Positions 17,047-26,625 of a stretch of 56,400 nucleotides of DNA are shown here, one piece after another. The notes under the pieces were generated by a model. It was given only the letters and a program-made list of their open reading frames with translations. It was not told the DNA's origin and did no database searches. The DNA comes from Planctomyces sp. (GTDB lineage: Bacteria > Planctomycetota > Planctomycetia > Planctomycetales > Planctomycetaceae), in the NCBI GenBank assembly GCA_013822855.1, contig PNLE01000004.1:1-56400 (forward strand), given 5' to 3'. Position 1 is the stretch's first letter; each line of letters begins with the position of its first letter. The translations under genes were made by a program, and so were the position numbers.

Positions 17047-17598
17047 GATGGCCTTTCTTCAAGATGATTCCGTGCCACCCGGCGTGGCCCGCGGAAGTCT
17101 TTGGGAGTGTGTCGGACGAATTGGCTGGCGAGCGAGACCACGTCGAACAAAGAGTTGCCGAGGTGATTCACCGTCAAAACCGAACTGGTCATCGCATGTT
17201 GTCCGCCTGGATGACGAACGCATCGATGACCCTCACAAGATCCACACTACCGAAGTGATCCTCAACATTTCCAGAGTCGAGTTCCACTCGGAGGGAAGCT
17301 TCTCAAAGTTCAAAAACAGCCTTGCAATCGGCTGCGGAAGTTCATCGGAAAAACGAGACCGTGACATCCCTTCGCATCTGCCCTTGGCTCTTTGCCACGT
17401 GTCCCATTTCGATTCAAGCCGAGCGGCGGATTTTGCCGATCAACAATTGATGGGAACACCTTCGCGCGAGCGGAGGGTCTTCGTTCGCGCGATCACATCA
17501 TTCGATTCGATATTCCGGCAAGGAGGCTGGCGTCATTCACCTTAGGGCCTTTCGCCGCCGCAACGAGCGGGAGCGATCGCCTGTTCGAGACGGCCCCG
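17047..17598. other. intergenic region, nothing identified
   Basis: Divergent gene starts on both sides, so promoters must lie here. I see no conserved protein, RNA or clear repeat. Reading frames here have no recognisable composition. Confidence 0.4.
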
Positions 17599-18597
17599 AT
17601 GACCACACCGATCACTCGCGGCAAGGCACGTTGGATGCGGTTGTTCCGACCGCGTGTCCTGTTCGTGCTGGCCATCTCGTTGGCCGCGCTGGTCATGCTC
17701 CCCACCTGGCTCAAGCGGCTTCCGCGACTCGATACCCGTACCGACTATCAGCTGGCGTGGTCCCAACTGGAACTCCCCGCCGGGCCTGCGGAGCTCCCGC
17801 CGGGGATCTCGTCGCAGTTGGAGCAGATCTCGGGTGTGAAGAGTCTCTCACTCTTCGATCAGCGCGCCGCCGAGAAGATCGCCTGGACGCTTGCGAAGCA
17901 TCCTTGGGTGGCGCGGGTCGACGAGGTGCGGCTGGCCTATCCCGCGAAGGGGATTGTCCGCGTCGAATATCGACAGCCGGTCGCCATGGTCGAACGACCG
18001 CGGGGCATCTATCCCGTCGCTTCCGACGGAGTGCTCCTGCCGCCGGAGGATTTCCGCCGGGAGACGATCGCCGGTTATCCGCAGATTCGCGGCATCACCA
18101 CCCAGCCCGCCGGGGCACCGGGGACGGTCTGGGGGGATCCTGTTGTCGAGAGTGCGGCCCGGCTGGCCCAGATGCTGGCCACCGATTGGAACCGGCTCGG
18201 CCTGGAAGCGATCGTACCGGCAGCTTCCGCCGATCTGGTTTCACAAACCCGCTCGCTGGGAGATCTGGAGCCCACTCAGCGGAAGGTGGAAGCGGACGGT
18301 TTTCGCGGACCGGCAGTACTGCATGAAGAAACCAAGCTGAACGAAGAAACCAAGGGAAGGGCGATGTCCCCCGAATTCGTGATTCTCACAAAGGCCGGTT
18401 CACGGATCGAGTGGGGCAAGGCCCCCGGCGACGACGGGCCGGGAGAACTGACAGCAGCCCAGAAACTGGGGCGGCTCAACCGCTATGTGGCGGAAGTGGG
18501 CAGCTTCGGCGAAGGCTACGCCATCGACCTGAGGCACTGGCACGAGATCAGCCGCCGCCCGATGACCGCGACCCGGCCCGCCTCGACACGCCGGTAA
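17599..18597 (+). CDS. FtsQ/DivIB-like POTRA-domain membrane protein
   Basis: 332 residues, single-pass: a basic N-terminus (KARWMRLFRPR), one helix (VLFVLAISLAALVMLPTW), then a periplasmic domain. HPWVARVDEVRLAYPAKGIV followed by RVEYRQPVAMVE is the FtsQ POTRA pattern (PWV-x-V-x5-YP-x3-V-h-V-x-E-x-x-P-h-A). YPVASDGVLLP and the spaced beta-rich C-terminal half (EGYAIDLRHWHEI) fit the FtsQ beta domain. Planctomycetes lack FtsZ, so an FtsQ-like protein would be a relic or a repurposed division factor. It is not in a dcw cluster. ATG 17599 starts the usual short cytoplasmic tail; no strong ribosome site. Confidence 0.6.
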   Translation: MTTPITRGKARWMRLFRPRVLFVLAISLAALVMLPTWLKRLPRLDTRTDYQLAWSQLELPAGPAELPPGISSQLEQISGVKSLSLFDQRAAEKIAWTLAKHPWVARVDEVRLAYPAKGIVRVEYRQPVAMVERPRGIYPVASDGVLLPPEDFRRETIAGYPQIRGITTQPAGAPGTVWGDPVVESAARLAQMLATDWNRLGLEAIVPAASADLVSQTRSLGDLEPTQRKVEADGFRGPAVLHEETKLNEETKGRAMSPEFVILTKAGSRIEWGKAPGDDGPGELTAAQKLGRLNRYVAEVGSFGEGYAIDLRHWHEISRRPMTATRPASTRR

Positions 18598-18758
18598 CCA
18601 CGCTGCAGGGCAGGCTGACAGAGCGGCCCTTGACAGTCGTTTTTGCTGGCCGCGTTTGCTACTGGCCGTGGTTGAAGGGCTCGCAGTTTGCCGTCTCCAT
18701 TGCCGTAGCCACTTGTTTTGACTTCGGAATGACGCTCCTTCAACCCGATAACGAGTGA

Positions 18759-19259
18759 ATGAAGCAACTGGGGAGAGGTCAATTGGCTCACTCGCATCTG
18801 GTCATACAGCATCTTCTCAAGCAGATGGATCAACACGCGGCGGTCAAGAAAGACAAGCGCCCGAAGTGGCTGATCGCCGCCGCCGAACGCTTCGCCGACG
18901 CTTTCGACCCGCTGGGTGATGTGGGCCGCGTGGGCTACGAATGCGAATGGACCGACTGGGGCTGGGAACTGCGGATGTACCTCGGCATGACCGAGGTCGT
19001 CGGTGGCAAGCATGACGGCGACTGGCAGGGGGCCAGCTTCGAGCTGGACGTCGCCCGCCTGGTCGCCGTCTTCGACGACACGCCGGCCATCGCCTGGAGC
19101 GTCAGCGCTACCAATCCCGACGCCAGCCGCTCGTTCCTCACCATCATCGGCACCAGCGACAACGAGCCACTGCGGCTCAAGGTCTACTCGCTGCCACCCC
19201 GCGAGTCGTCCCCCGTTCTGACCCGCCGTCCGGACGGCACAGTCGAACCAAAGGAGTAG
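18759..19259 (+). CDS. conserved-looking hypothetical protein
   Basis: 166 residues, soluble, no signal peptide and no motif I recognise. It is rich in Trp/Asp in the middle (YECEWTDWGWELRMYLGMTEVVGGKHDG) with a beta-rich C-terminal half. The start is ambiguous: ATG 18759 has no good ribosome site, whereas TTG at 18783 is preceded by GGGGAGAGG at good spacing and would give MAHSHLVIQHLLKQM. Codon use matches its neighbours. Confidence 0.7.
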   Translation: MKQLGRGQLAHSHLVIQHLLKQMDQHAAVKKDKRPKWLIAAAERFADAFDPLGDVGRVGYECEWTDWGWELRMYLGMTEVVGGKHDGDWQGASFELDVARLVAVFDDTPAIAWSVSATNPDASRSFLTIIGTSDNEPLRLKVYSLPPRESSPVLTRRPDGTVEPKE

Positions 19260-19298
19260 CGAGCCGAAGGGAATCGCGGTGGAGTCGGAGCGGACGGC

Positions 19299-19610
19299 CT
19301 ACGTGCCCCACGAATCGAAGACGCGGACGCGCTTCCACGTCGGTTTGTTCTCGGCGATGAATTCCAGGTGCAGGGGGGCCGTCTGGTAGATGTCGTGGTT
19401 GGCCTTGGAATCGAAGGCCACGCACAGGGCGACTTGGAAGTCCCGCTGGTTCACCGGACGATCCAGCTCTTCCACCAGCCCGCCCGCCGCGAAGTAGACC
19501 ACGCCGGGATGATCCTTCAGATACTTGTGGCAGGCCGCCACGAGCTTCTGGGTGTTCTCGGGAGTCGGCTCGTGGAGCTCGAAGTAGACGACATGGACGA
19601 GTGGCGGCAT
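19299..19610 (-). CDS. Dabb (stress-responsive A/B barrel) domain protein
   Basis: 103 residues, the full length of a single Dabb ferredoxin-like domain. The pattern LVHVVYFELHEPTPEN...KYLKDHPGVVYFAAG and VALCVAFDSKANHDIYQTAPLHLEFI (the H-x-x-Y-x3-P-x-H element) is typical. The biochemical role is unknown; some Dabb proteins are cyclases, others stress proteins. It follows nuoN on the same strand, separated by a hairpin, and is probably not part of complex I. Confidence 0.85.
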   Translation of the reverse strand: MPPLVHVVYFELHEPTPENTQKLVAACHKYLKDHPGVVYFAAGGLVEELDRPVNQRDFQVALCVAFDSKANHDIYQTAPLHLEFIAENKPTWKRVRVFDSWGT

Positions 19611-19669
19611 GGGTGTCTCGATTCAAGAGGCCGGGTTTACGAATTGAGATGGCAATCACACGCCAAGGA

Positions 19670-19700
<31 letters not shown>

Positions 19701-19732
19701 CTTAAGAGCCATCCGGTCGAAGACTTGATCAT

Positions 19733-21241
19733 CTAGCTGCTGCGAACCGTCTGCACCATCGTCCAAAGCCAGGTCGGCACGAAGAAGAGGGTGATCACCA
19801 TGGCCGTGCAGGCGACAGAGGCGATGATCGGGGCCGGGGCGTGCGAGCCGTGGTGTTCATCCAGCGGCTCGCGGAGGTACATCGCCCCCACCACCCGCAG
19901 GTAGTACCACGATCCGATCGCCGCGTTGATCACCATGAACAGTGCCAGCCACCGGTTCGAGATATCCCCCTGCGCCCAGGCGGCGAAGAAGAGGTTCAAT
20001 TTCGCCAGAAAACCGGCCGTCGGAGGCATCCCCGCCAGGCTGAACATGAAGACCATCAGCATCAGCGCCAGCCCGGGCCGCACCCGGTGCAGACCGGCGA
20101 GCTGATCCAGGTTCTCCAGCGGCTTGTTGTCCCGCTCCGCCGCGATCAGCACCGCGAACGCACCGATCGTCATCAGCCCATACACCGCCAGATAGAACAG
20201 CAGCGCCTCGATGCCGTCCGGCGTCGAAGTCGTATGGTGACCCACGATCAGGCCCACCAGCATGTAGCCCACATGCGCCACACCCGAATAGGCGAGCATC
20301 CGCCGCAGATCGTTCTGCAGGATCCCCAAGAAGTTCCCCACGAACATCGTGATGACCGAGAGCCACCACAGCATCGGCAGCATGATATCCGCGAGCATCA
20401 GCCCCGGCGGTGCGTCGATCACCGGTTCCAACAACCGGATCAAGGCAATAAAGCCCGCCAGCTTGGGAACAAACGACAAGAGTGCCGCACCGCTGACCGC
20501 CGCCCCCTGGAAGACATCCGGGGCGTAGAAGTGGAAGGGGACCGCCGTCAACCGGAAGGCCAACCCGCAGACCACGAAGACCATCCCCAGGATCGCTAGC
20601 ACGGGTGTTTGGTTGCTGTTGGCGAGGGCTGTCTGGATGGCGGGCAGGTCGGTCGTCCCGGCCATGCCGTAGATCAGGCTGAAGCCGTAGAGCATGATCG
20701 CCGACGAGAAGACGCTCAGCAGGAAGTACTTGATCCCCGCCTCCTGCGTGGCCGCATCTCTGCGGGGCAGGAACAGGAACAGGTACGTCGGGATGCTGAT
20801 CAGTTCCAGCGCCAAGAAGAGCGTCGTGAGATCGTTCGCGAGCGCGACGAGGTTCACCCCCGCCGTGATCGCCAGGAGGCAAGCATGGCTTTCCGCCGCC
20901 TTGCCATCCTCGATCTGCGACCAGTTGACCAGCACCAACAGCGAGGCGGCAATCAGCATCACGCCCCGGACATACCACACGAGATTGTCATGCCGGAACG
21001 GCCCTGTCGTGACAACTTCCGTCGAACCGGTCCACCACAGGTAGAGGGCGGTGGCGAGGGCGAAGATCGCGATCCCGCCCCAGCGGTGACGCAGTCCCGG
21101 CAAGGCCCGCCCCGTGGCAGTCACGAGGAATGGGCCGACCAAAAAGTTGATGCAGACCGTCCCCAAAAGCACCAGTTCCGGCACGACCCGGCCGGCAGCA
21201 CTGGTGATCGAGGAAATCATCGCGGCATCCGGCTGACTCAT
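19733..21241 (-). CDS. nuoN: NADH-quinone oxidoreductase subunit N
   Basis: 502 residues with ~14 helices; one of the three antiporter-like proton-pumping subunits in the membrane arm of complex I. Visible family features include ELISIPTYLFLFLPRRD (key Glu in helix 5), GAALLSFVPKLAGFIALIR (Lys in helix 8), LRRMLAYSGVAHVGYMLVG and LAGMPPTAGFLAKLNLF. It is the last gene of the operon; its ATG overlaps the nuoM stop by 4 bp (ATGA), implying coupled translation. Confidence 0.95.
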   Translation of the reverse strand: MSQPDAAMISSITSAAGRVVPELVLLGTVCINFLVGPFLVTATGRALPGLRHRWGGIAIFALATALYLWWTGSTEVVTTGPFRHDNLVWYVRGVMLIAASLLVLVNWSQIEDGKAAESHACLLAITAGVNLVALANDLTTLFLALELISIPTYLFLFLPRRDAATQEAGIKYFLLSVFSSAIMLYGFSLIYGMAGTTDLPAIQTALANSNQTPVLAILGMVFVVCGLAFRLTAVPFHFYAPDVFQGAAVSGAALLSFVPKLAGFIALIRLLEPVIDAPPGLMLADIMLPMLWWLSVITMFVGNFLGILQNDLRRMLAYSGVAHVGYMLVGLIVGHHTTSTPDGIEALLFYLAVYGLMTIGAFAVLIAAERDNKPLENLDQLAGLHRVRPGLALMLMVFMFSLAGMPPTAGFLAKLNLFFAAWAQGDISNRWLALFMVINAAIGSWYYLRVVGAMYLREPLDEHHGSHAPAPIIASVACTAMVITLFFVPTWLWTMVQTVRSS

Positions 21242-23121
21242 CGCCGCACTCCTGTTCCGGTGGTGAGTGTCTCGGTGGTGAGGCTCGTTGCGGGCACCAC
21301 GGTCGAAATCGTTGAATTAACAGGCACCACCTCACTCACCAAAGCCATGCGGCTCGGTGTTGTGGCAGTGACGGACGGCGCATCGGCCAGCATTTCGTCG
21401 GGCACATCGTAGATCGCGACCAGCGACTGCACATCGGGTGCGATCAGGTCGAGCAGCACCTGCGGAAAGAGACCCAGCCCCAGGCAAATCAGTGCCAGCG
21501 GAGCGATCGCCAGTCCCTCGCGGACGGTGAGGTCGGAGACATGCGAGTGATCCCCCGCCGGTTCCCGCAGCGGGCCGAACAGCCCCGTCTGCACCATTCG
21601 CAGCAGGTACCACGCACTCAGCACCACACCCGTCGTCCCGATGACCGCGTAGAGCGCGTTCACCTGGAACATCCCCAGCAGCGAGAGGAGTTCACCGATG
21701 AATCCGTTGAGGCCGGGGAGGCCGATGCTGGCGAAGCTGATGAACACCAGGAGTGCCGCCAGCACGGGAATGCGGTTGGCCAGCCCCCCCAGATCGGTCA
21801 GCGAGCGAGTGTGGTAGCGTTCGTGGATCATCCCGACGAGCGAGAAGAGGGCCCCGGTTGCGATGCCGTGGTTGATCATCATGCAGATCGCGCCACTGAG
21901 CCCTTCGCTGTTGAGGGCGAACAGCCCCAGCATGCAGACTCCCAGGTGGGCGATCGAACTGTAGGCGACCATCCGCTTGATATCGGTCTGGTGATAGGCG
22001 CAGAGCGAACCATAGACCACACCGATGACCGCCAGGATCGCCACCAGCGGCTGACCCACCGACAGGCTCGCGTCGGGGAGCATGGGGATCGCGATCCGCA
22101 GGAAGCCGTAGCAACCCAGCTTGAGCAGCACCCCCGCGAGGTCGACCGAACCGGCCGTCGGCGCTTCCACGTGCACCAAAGGAAGCCACGTATGGAACGG
22201 GAACATCGGCACCTTGATGAGGAAGCCCGTTGCGATGAGGAGGAAGAGGATCGTCTGCGTCTCCACCGGCAGCGGGTTGTCGGCTAGCGCGCGGGCCATG
22301 TCGGGCATCGAGAAGGGGGTCGCCAGTCCCGTCCGCGACTGCGTTTCCACCACGAGCGACACCAGCCCCAGCAGCATCACCAAGCTGCCCGCCAGCGTGT
22401 AGATGAAGAACTTGCCGGCGGCGTAACGACGCTTCGGCCCACCCCACACGCCGATCGTCAAAAAGAGCGGTAGCAGCGTGAACTCGAAGAAGGCGTAGAA
22501 CAGGATCAGATCGTAGGCGAGGAACACCCCGATCAGACCCGATTCGAGGATCAGGATCCCCGCGTAGAACTCCGCCGACCGTTCGCGGATCTCGCTCCAC
22601 GAAACGAGGATCGCCGAGACGCACAGCACCGTCGTCAACAGGATCATCGCCAGTCCCAGGCCATCCAGCCCGAGATAGAATTCGAGGTTGATAAAGTCGC
22701 CCGACCGCTTGCTGGCGACTTCCGGGGGCACGGCTCCGGAGGGAGCGGATTCCACCACGGGGGCTGCGGCGGGTGATGCGGTGGCTTCCGGCGACTGACC
22801 CCGGATGACTTCACCGGTGGCTGTCCCTACTGAAATCGGAGCGGCGGAAACCTGGGGGGCGGAGGCCTTCGGTTCCACCAGGATGCCATCGGAGAGCGTC
22901 AGCCAGGTGTGACGCCATTCCCAACGCGTCGTGACCGGGCCTGGAGTGATGGGTCCCTTGGGAAGCTGGGCCGCCACTCCCCACGACAGGAACAGCGTAG
23001 CCACGGTCGCCACCAGTGCGAAGCCACGGGCCCGCGCGGCGGTGGCCCGCGCGTCGAGCACCAGCATCAGCACGGCGGCCGTCACCGGCAGCAGCAGCAT
23101 GGCGAACACCAGCGTTGTCAT
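21238..23121 (-). CDS. nuoM: NADH-quinone oxidoreductase subunit M
   Basis: 627 residues, longer than the usual ~500. Family signatures are YAFFEFTLLPLFLTIGVWGG (helix 5 Glu), MFPFHTWLPLVHVEAPTAGS, KRMVAYSSIAHLGVCMLGLF and IGLPGLNGFIGELLSLLG. The extra length is mainly a Pro/Ala/Ser-rich insert at residues ~82-142, between the first two helices and the conserved FYLGLDGLGL segment. It would lie in a loop outside the core fold. Start ATG 23121. The gap to nuoL is 121 bp. Confidence 0.95.
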   Translation of the reverse strand: MTTLVFAMLLLPVTAAVLMLVLDARATAARARGFALVATVATLFLSWGVAAQLPKGPITPGPVTTRWEWRHTWLTLSDGILVEPKASAPQVSAAPISVGTATGEVIRGQSPEATASPAAAPVVESAPSGAVPPEVASKRSGDFINLEFYLGLDGLGLAMILLTTVLCVSAILVSWSEIRERSAEFYAGILILESGLIGVFLAYDLILFYAFFEFTLLPLFLTIGVWGGPKRRYAAGKFFIYTLAGSLVMLLGLVSLVVETQSRTGLATPFSMPDMARALADNPLPVETQTILFLLIATGFLIKVPMFPFHTWLPLVHVEAPTAGSVDLAGVLLKLGCYGFLRIAIPMLPDASLSVGQPLVAILAVIGVVYGSLCAYHQTDIKRMVAYSSIAHLGVCMLGLFALNSEGLSGAICMMINHGIATGALFSLVGMIHERYHTRSLTDLGGLANRIPVLAALLVFISFASIGLPGLNGFIGELLSLLGMFQVNALYAVIGTTGVVLSAWYLLRMVQTGLFGPLREPAGDHSHVSDLTVREGLAIAPLALICLGLGLFPQVLLDLIAPDVQSLVAIYDVPDEMLADAPSVTATTPSRMALVSEVVPVNSTISTVVPATSLTTETLTTGTGVRR

Positions 23122-23242
23122 AACTCCCCAACCTTATCTGCGAATCTCAGGCCCCTCGGACGTTCATCCCGAAGAGTTCACCCCGGAAAGTTCGACCCAG
23201 AGACCTGCGTGTTGTATTTAATTCCCGCCAGCCCGGCGTGGT

Positions 23243-25318
23243 TCATACCGCCGCAATTGCCCGCAGTACGCTGACCAGCGCCACGATGACCCCCAGCAGC
23301 ATCACTGCGGCATAGGAATTCACCAGCCCATTCTGCACCGGGCGGATGATTCCCCCCGCGATCATCGGCAAGAGGCCCACCGCATCCACGATCTTGTCGA
23401 GGATCATCCGATCGATGAACTCGCAGACCGCCGAAAGTGCCGCCATCGGTTTCACCACCACGAAGCCATAGAGTTCATCGATGTACAGCCCCTGGAGCGA
23501 CAACCGCTCCCAGAAGTTGGTGGTTTGCGAGGTTGTATAAGCCGTCCGTGTGGCCGAACCATAAATGGCGTAAGCGATGCCGATCCCCCCCAAGGCCAGA
23601 ATCGTGCTGAGTGCCATCATCCCCAGGTTCATCCCGGCGGCCTCGGCGGCGGGGAAGTTGGGGGTCTTCTCGATGTAATGGGCATACAAATGCGTCGGCC
23701 CGAGGATGATCCCCGCAATGAGTGCGAGACCCGCGAGGAGATACAGCGGTATCGCCATCGCCGGTGGAGCGTCGTGCGGATGATGACCCGCCTCCTCCGG
23801 GAAACGCTCGGGGCCGTGGAACGTGAGGAAGTAGGCGCGGAAGGTGTAGAACGCGGTGAGCAGGCTCGTGAACAACCCGATCGCCAGCACCACGAGGAAG
23901 AACGTGCCGTAAGGCCCGACCCGCGTCGCTTCCCACACCACCGAGAGGATCTCGTCCTTGCTCCAGAAGCCCGAGAGGAGCGGGAAACCCGCGAGCGCCA
24001 AAGCGCCGCACAGGAACGTCAGATGGGTGATCGGCAGCGACTTCTTCAGCCCGCTGAAGCGCCGCATGTCGATGACATCGCCCATCGCATGCATCACGCT
24101 CCCTGCCGCGAGGAAGAGGACCGCCTTGAAGAAGGCGTGGGTCAGGAGGTGGAACATCGCGAACGTCTCGGCATGGGCCGCGAGCGCCGGACTGGCGGCC
24201 GCCGCTCCAAGGGCCATGAACATGTAACCCAGTTGGCTGACTGTCGAATATGCCAGCACCCGCTTGAGGTCGTATTGGCACAAGGCGGTGATCGCCGCGA
24301 TAAGCGCCGTCGCAGCGCCGACACCTGCCACGAAGAGCTGTGCCGTCGGCGAATGGACGAAGAGCGGGGTGCAGCGGGCGATGAGGTAAACGCCAGCGGT
24401 CACCATTGTCGCCGCATGGATCAAGGCACTGACGGGCGTGGGGCCTTCCATCGCATCCGGCAACCAGACATGCAGCGGGAACTGGGCCGATTTGCCGATC
24501 GCACCTAGCAGCAGCAGCAGGCAGATCGTGGTCACCAGCCCCGGCTGCGCGGCGGCCAGTTCGCTGAGCTTGGCGGGATCGAGGACCGTCTCGAAATCGA
24601 CCGAGCCGAACGTGCGGTAGATCAGGAAGATCGCCGTCATCAGGCCGAAGTCGCCGATGCGGTTGACGACGAACGCCTTGCGGGCGGCGGCGGCGGCGGA
24701 TGGCTTGTGGTACCAGTGCCCGATGAGCAGGTAGGAGCACAGCCCCACCCCTTCCCAGAACACGAACACCTCGATGAAGTTCCCCGCCAGCACCAGCATG
24801 TTCATCGAGAAGACGAAGAGGGCCATCGCCCCGAAGAAGCGGGGGTAGCCCTTGTCGCCGTGCATGTAGCTCGACGCGAAGATCGCCACCAGGAGGCTCA
24901 CGAAGTTGACCATCACCAGCATCAGGGCGGTCATCGCATCTGCGCGGAGGTCGATCCGCACATCGAGGCCACCCACAGTCATCCAGCGGTAGACTTCCAG
25001 CACATAAGGCTTGTGGTCGACGCCATGACCGTCATGACCGGCGGCACCACCATGTTCATTCGAGGTGGCGGCACCCGCCGCGTCTGTTGAAGCACTTGCG
25101 GAAACATCCGGCGGATGGGCGGAGCCGTCCACGATCGAACCGGGAACGACGACCGCCAGCAGATAGAAGGCCGCGACCAGCGATGCCGCCAGCGCCAGGA
25201 TCACCGGGCGGTGGGACGTATTCCGCCGGACGACTTGCGCGACGGTGCCACACCAGACGGCGGCGGCCAGCGGCGCCGCGGGAATCGTCGCCAGGGCGAT
25301 GTCGGACCAGTTTGCCAC
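23243..25318 (-). CDS. nuoL: NADH-quinone oxidoreductase subunit L
   Basis: 691 residues, a little over the usual ~615-670. It is the distal antiporter-like subunit with the lateral helix. Motifs: VFWEGVGLCSYLLIGHWY (helix 5 Glu), AQFPLHVWLPDAMEGPTPVSALIHAATMV (His/Lys channel residues), LKRVLAYSTVSQLGYMFMALG and LAGFPLLSGFWSKDEIL. An inserted loop at residues ~62-103 is Ala/Ser-rich, then His/Gly-rich (NEHGGAAGHDGHGVDHK). The start is GTG (25316-25318). It is 90 bp after nuoK. Confidence 0.95.
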   Translation of the reverse strand: MANWSDIALATIPAAPLAAAVWCGTVAQVVRRNTSHRPVILALAASLVAAFYLLAVVVPGSIVDGSAHPPDVSASASTDAAGAATSNEHGGAAGHDGHGVDHKPYVLEVYRWMTVGGLDVRIDLRADAMTALMLVMVNFVSLLVAIFASSYMHGDKGYPRFFGAMALFVFSMNMLVLAGNFIEVFVFWEGVGLCSYLLIGHWYHKPSAAAAARKAFVVNRIGDFGLMTAIFLIYRTFGSVDFETVLDPAKLSELAAAQPGLVTTICLLLLLGAIGKSAQFPLHVWLPDAMEGPTPVSALIHAATMVTAGVYLIARCTPLFVHSPTAQLFVAGVGAATALIAAITALCQYDLKRVLAYSTVSQLGYMFMALGAAAASPALAAHAETFAMFHLLTHAFFKAVLFLAAGSVMHAMGDVIDMRRFSGLKKSLPITHLTFLCGALALAGFPLLSGFWSKDEILSVVWEATRVGPYGTFFLVVLAIGLFTSLLTAFYTFRAYFLTFHGPERFPEEAGHHPHDAPPAMAIPLYLLAGLALIAGIILGPTHLYAHYIEKTPNFPAAEAAGMNLGMMALSTILALGGIGIAYAIYGSATRTAYTTSQTTNFWERLSLQGLYIDELYGFVVVKPMAALSAVCEFIDRMILDKIVDAVGLLPMIAGGIIRPVQNGLVNSYAAVMLLGVIVALVSVLRAIAAV

Positions 25319-25408
25319 AGCCTTGCTTCCTTAACTCACCCAATCAAACCGACTGAACTCAACCGCGATCGACCACTTCCAGTACCGCTGGACTTTCGCG
25401 AGCGGGTC

Positions 25409-25885
25409 TCACGCCTTCGACCCTTTGCCCGTCCCCTTGGGAGGGACGATGATCGGGCTGGAGACATGGCCGTCCGCACCGATCGTCGGCCTTCGGCCGG
25501 CGGGTGCCAGCTTCGGCAACGGCTCGGACGGTGCCTGCACTTCACGCGAGGCGGCATCCGCCATCGGTGGCATCAGCTCCTCCTCGCCGAGTGTCGTCCA
25601 CAGCCGGATATCGAGCGAACGGGTGCGCTGGTAAAGCGCCAGGATGATCGCCAACGACAGCCCCGCTTCGCAGGCGGCGACCGTCAGGATGAAGATCGTC
25701 AGCGCCTGGCCGTCGTGCTGGTCATGGAACCGGCTGAAGGCCGTCAGGTTGACCGAGACGCCATGCAGCATCAGCTCTGTCGAAAGCATCATCAGGATGA
25801 GATTGCGGCGGGTGAGGAACCCGATCGCCCCCAGGCTGAAGAGGATCGCGCCGATGACGAGGTAATGGGAGGGATCGGGACTCAT
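25409..25885 (-). CDS. nuoK: NADH-quinone oxidoreductase subunit K
   Basis: 158 residues. The first ~105 are a complete NuoK (three helices): YLVIGAILFSLGAIGFLTRRNLILMMLSTELMLHGVSVN with the essential Glu in the second helix, and ILTVAACEAGLSLAIILALYQ with the third-helix Glu. A ~50-residue hydrophilic, Pro-rich C-terminal extension is unusual (NuoK is normally ~100 residues). The start overlaps the nuoJ stop by 4 bp. Confidence 0.95.
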   Translation of the reverse strand: MSPDPSHYLVIGAILFSLGAIGFLTRRNLILMMLSTELMLHGVSVNLTAFSRFHDQHDGQALTIFILTVAACEAGLSLAIILALYQRTRSLDIRLWTTLGEEELMPPMADAASREVQAPSEPLPKLAPAGRRPTIGADGHVSSPIIVPPKGTGKGSKA

Positions 25886-26625
25886 AGGCTCCCTTGGGGT
25901 CGGCGCGGGGCGATGGCGATGGCGCCGATCGTCGCAACCAGCAGAATGGTGCCCGCCAGTTCGACGGCGAACAGATAATCGGTGAAGAGCGTCCGGCCGA
26001 TCCCGCGCGGCGAACCCAAATCGCCTTCCACGGGCCGGGACGAGACATGCAGATTCGAGCGGTCGACGGCCAGGAGCGCGGGCTCCGCCGGGCCGAAGGT
26101 CTTGTGGATTCCGACCAGCATCGTCCCCACCAGGAGGCAGCCCAGGATGGTCGCGAGCAGTGGCTGCTGCGGAATGCGGTCGTAGCCCGCACTTTTCTCC
26201 TGCTGGGCCAGCATGATCACGAAGACGAACGTCACCACGATCGCACCGGCGTAGACGATGATCGTGACGGCTGCGAGGAACGGAGCCGAGTTGATCACGA
26301 ACAAGCCGCAGACACCCAAGGTCGCGACGGCGAACCAGAGCGCGGCATAGACGGGATTGCGTTCGGTTGTCATCAGGAGGCCGCCGATGACCGCCGTCCC
26401 GCCCGCCACGTAGAACAGGATGTCGCGGACCATGTCGCCCGTCGGTTGCAGGAAAACCCAGCCCAGCGCCGCCAAAGAGACGGGGATGAGCAGGTAACCC
26501 AGCAGCTTCGACCGCTTTCCACTGGAGTTCGACACGGTGGGGAACAGCATCAGGATCGTCGCCCCCAGCAGGACGAGCGTTCCGATCAGTGAAGCGTTCT
26601 CGGAAACCCAGTTCATGGCCAACAT
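25882..26625 (-). CDS. nuoJ: NADH-quinone oxidoreductase subunit J
   Basis: About 247 residues with five helices. The characteristic third helix is present (PFLAAVTIIVYAGAIVVTFVFVIML), as is the GLLMTTERNPVYAALWF loop. Two ATGs are possible, 26625 and 26616 (MNWVSENAS); neither has a clear ribosome site. A longer frame reaching further upstream has no family similarity and is excluded. There are 250 bp between nuoI and nuoJ, the largest gap within the operon apart from inserted genes. Confidence 0.93.
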   Translation of the reverse strand: MLAMNWVSENASLIGTLVLLGATILMLFPTVSNSSGKRSKLLGYLLIPVSLAALGWVFLQPTGDMVRDILFYVAGGTAVIGGLLMTTERNPVYAALWFAVATLGVCGLFVINSAPFLAAVTIIVYAGAIVVTFVFVIMLAQQEKSAGYDRIPQQPLLATILGCLLVGTMLVGIHKTFGPAEPALLAVDRSNLHVSSRPVEGDLGSPRGIGRTLFTDYLFAVELAGTILLVATIGAIAIAPRRPQGSL

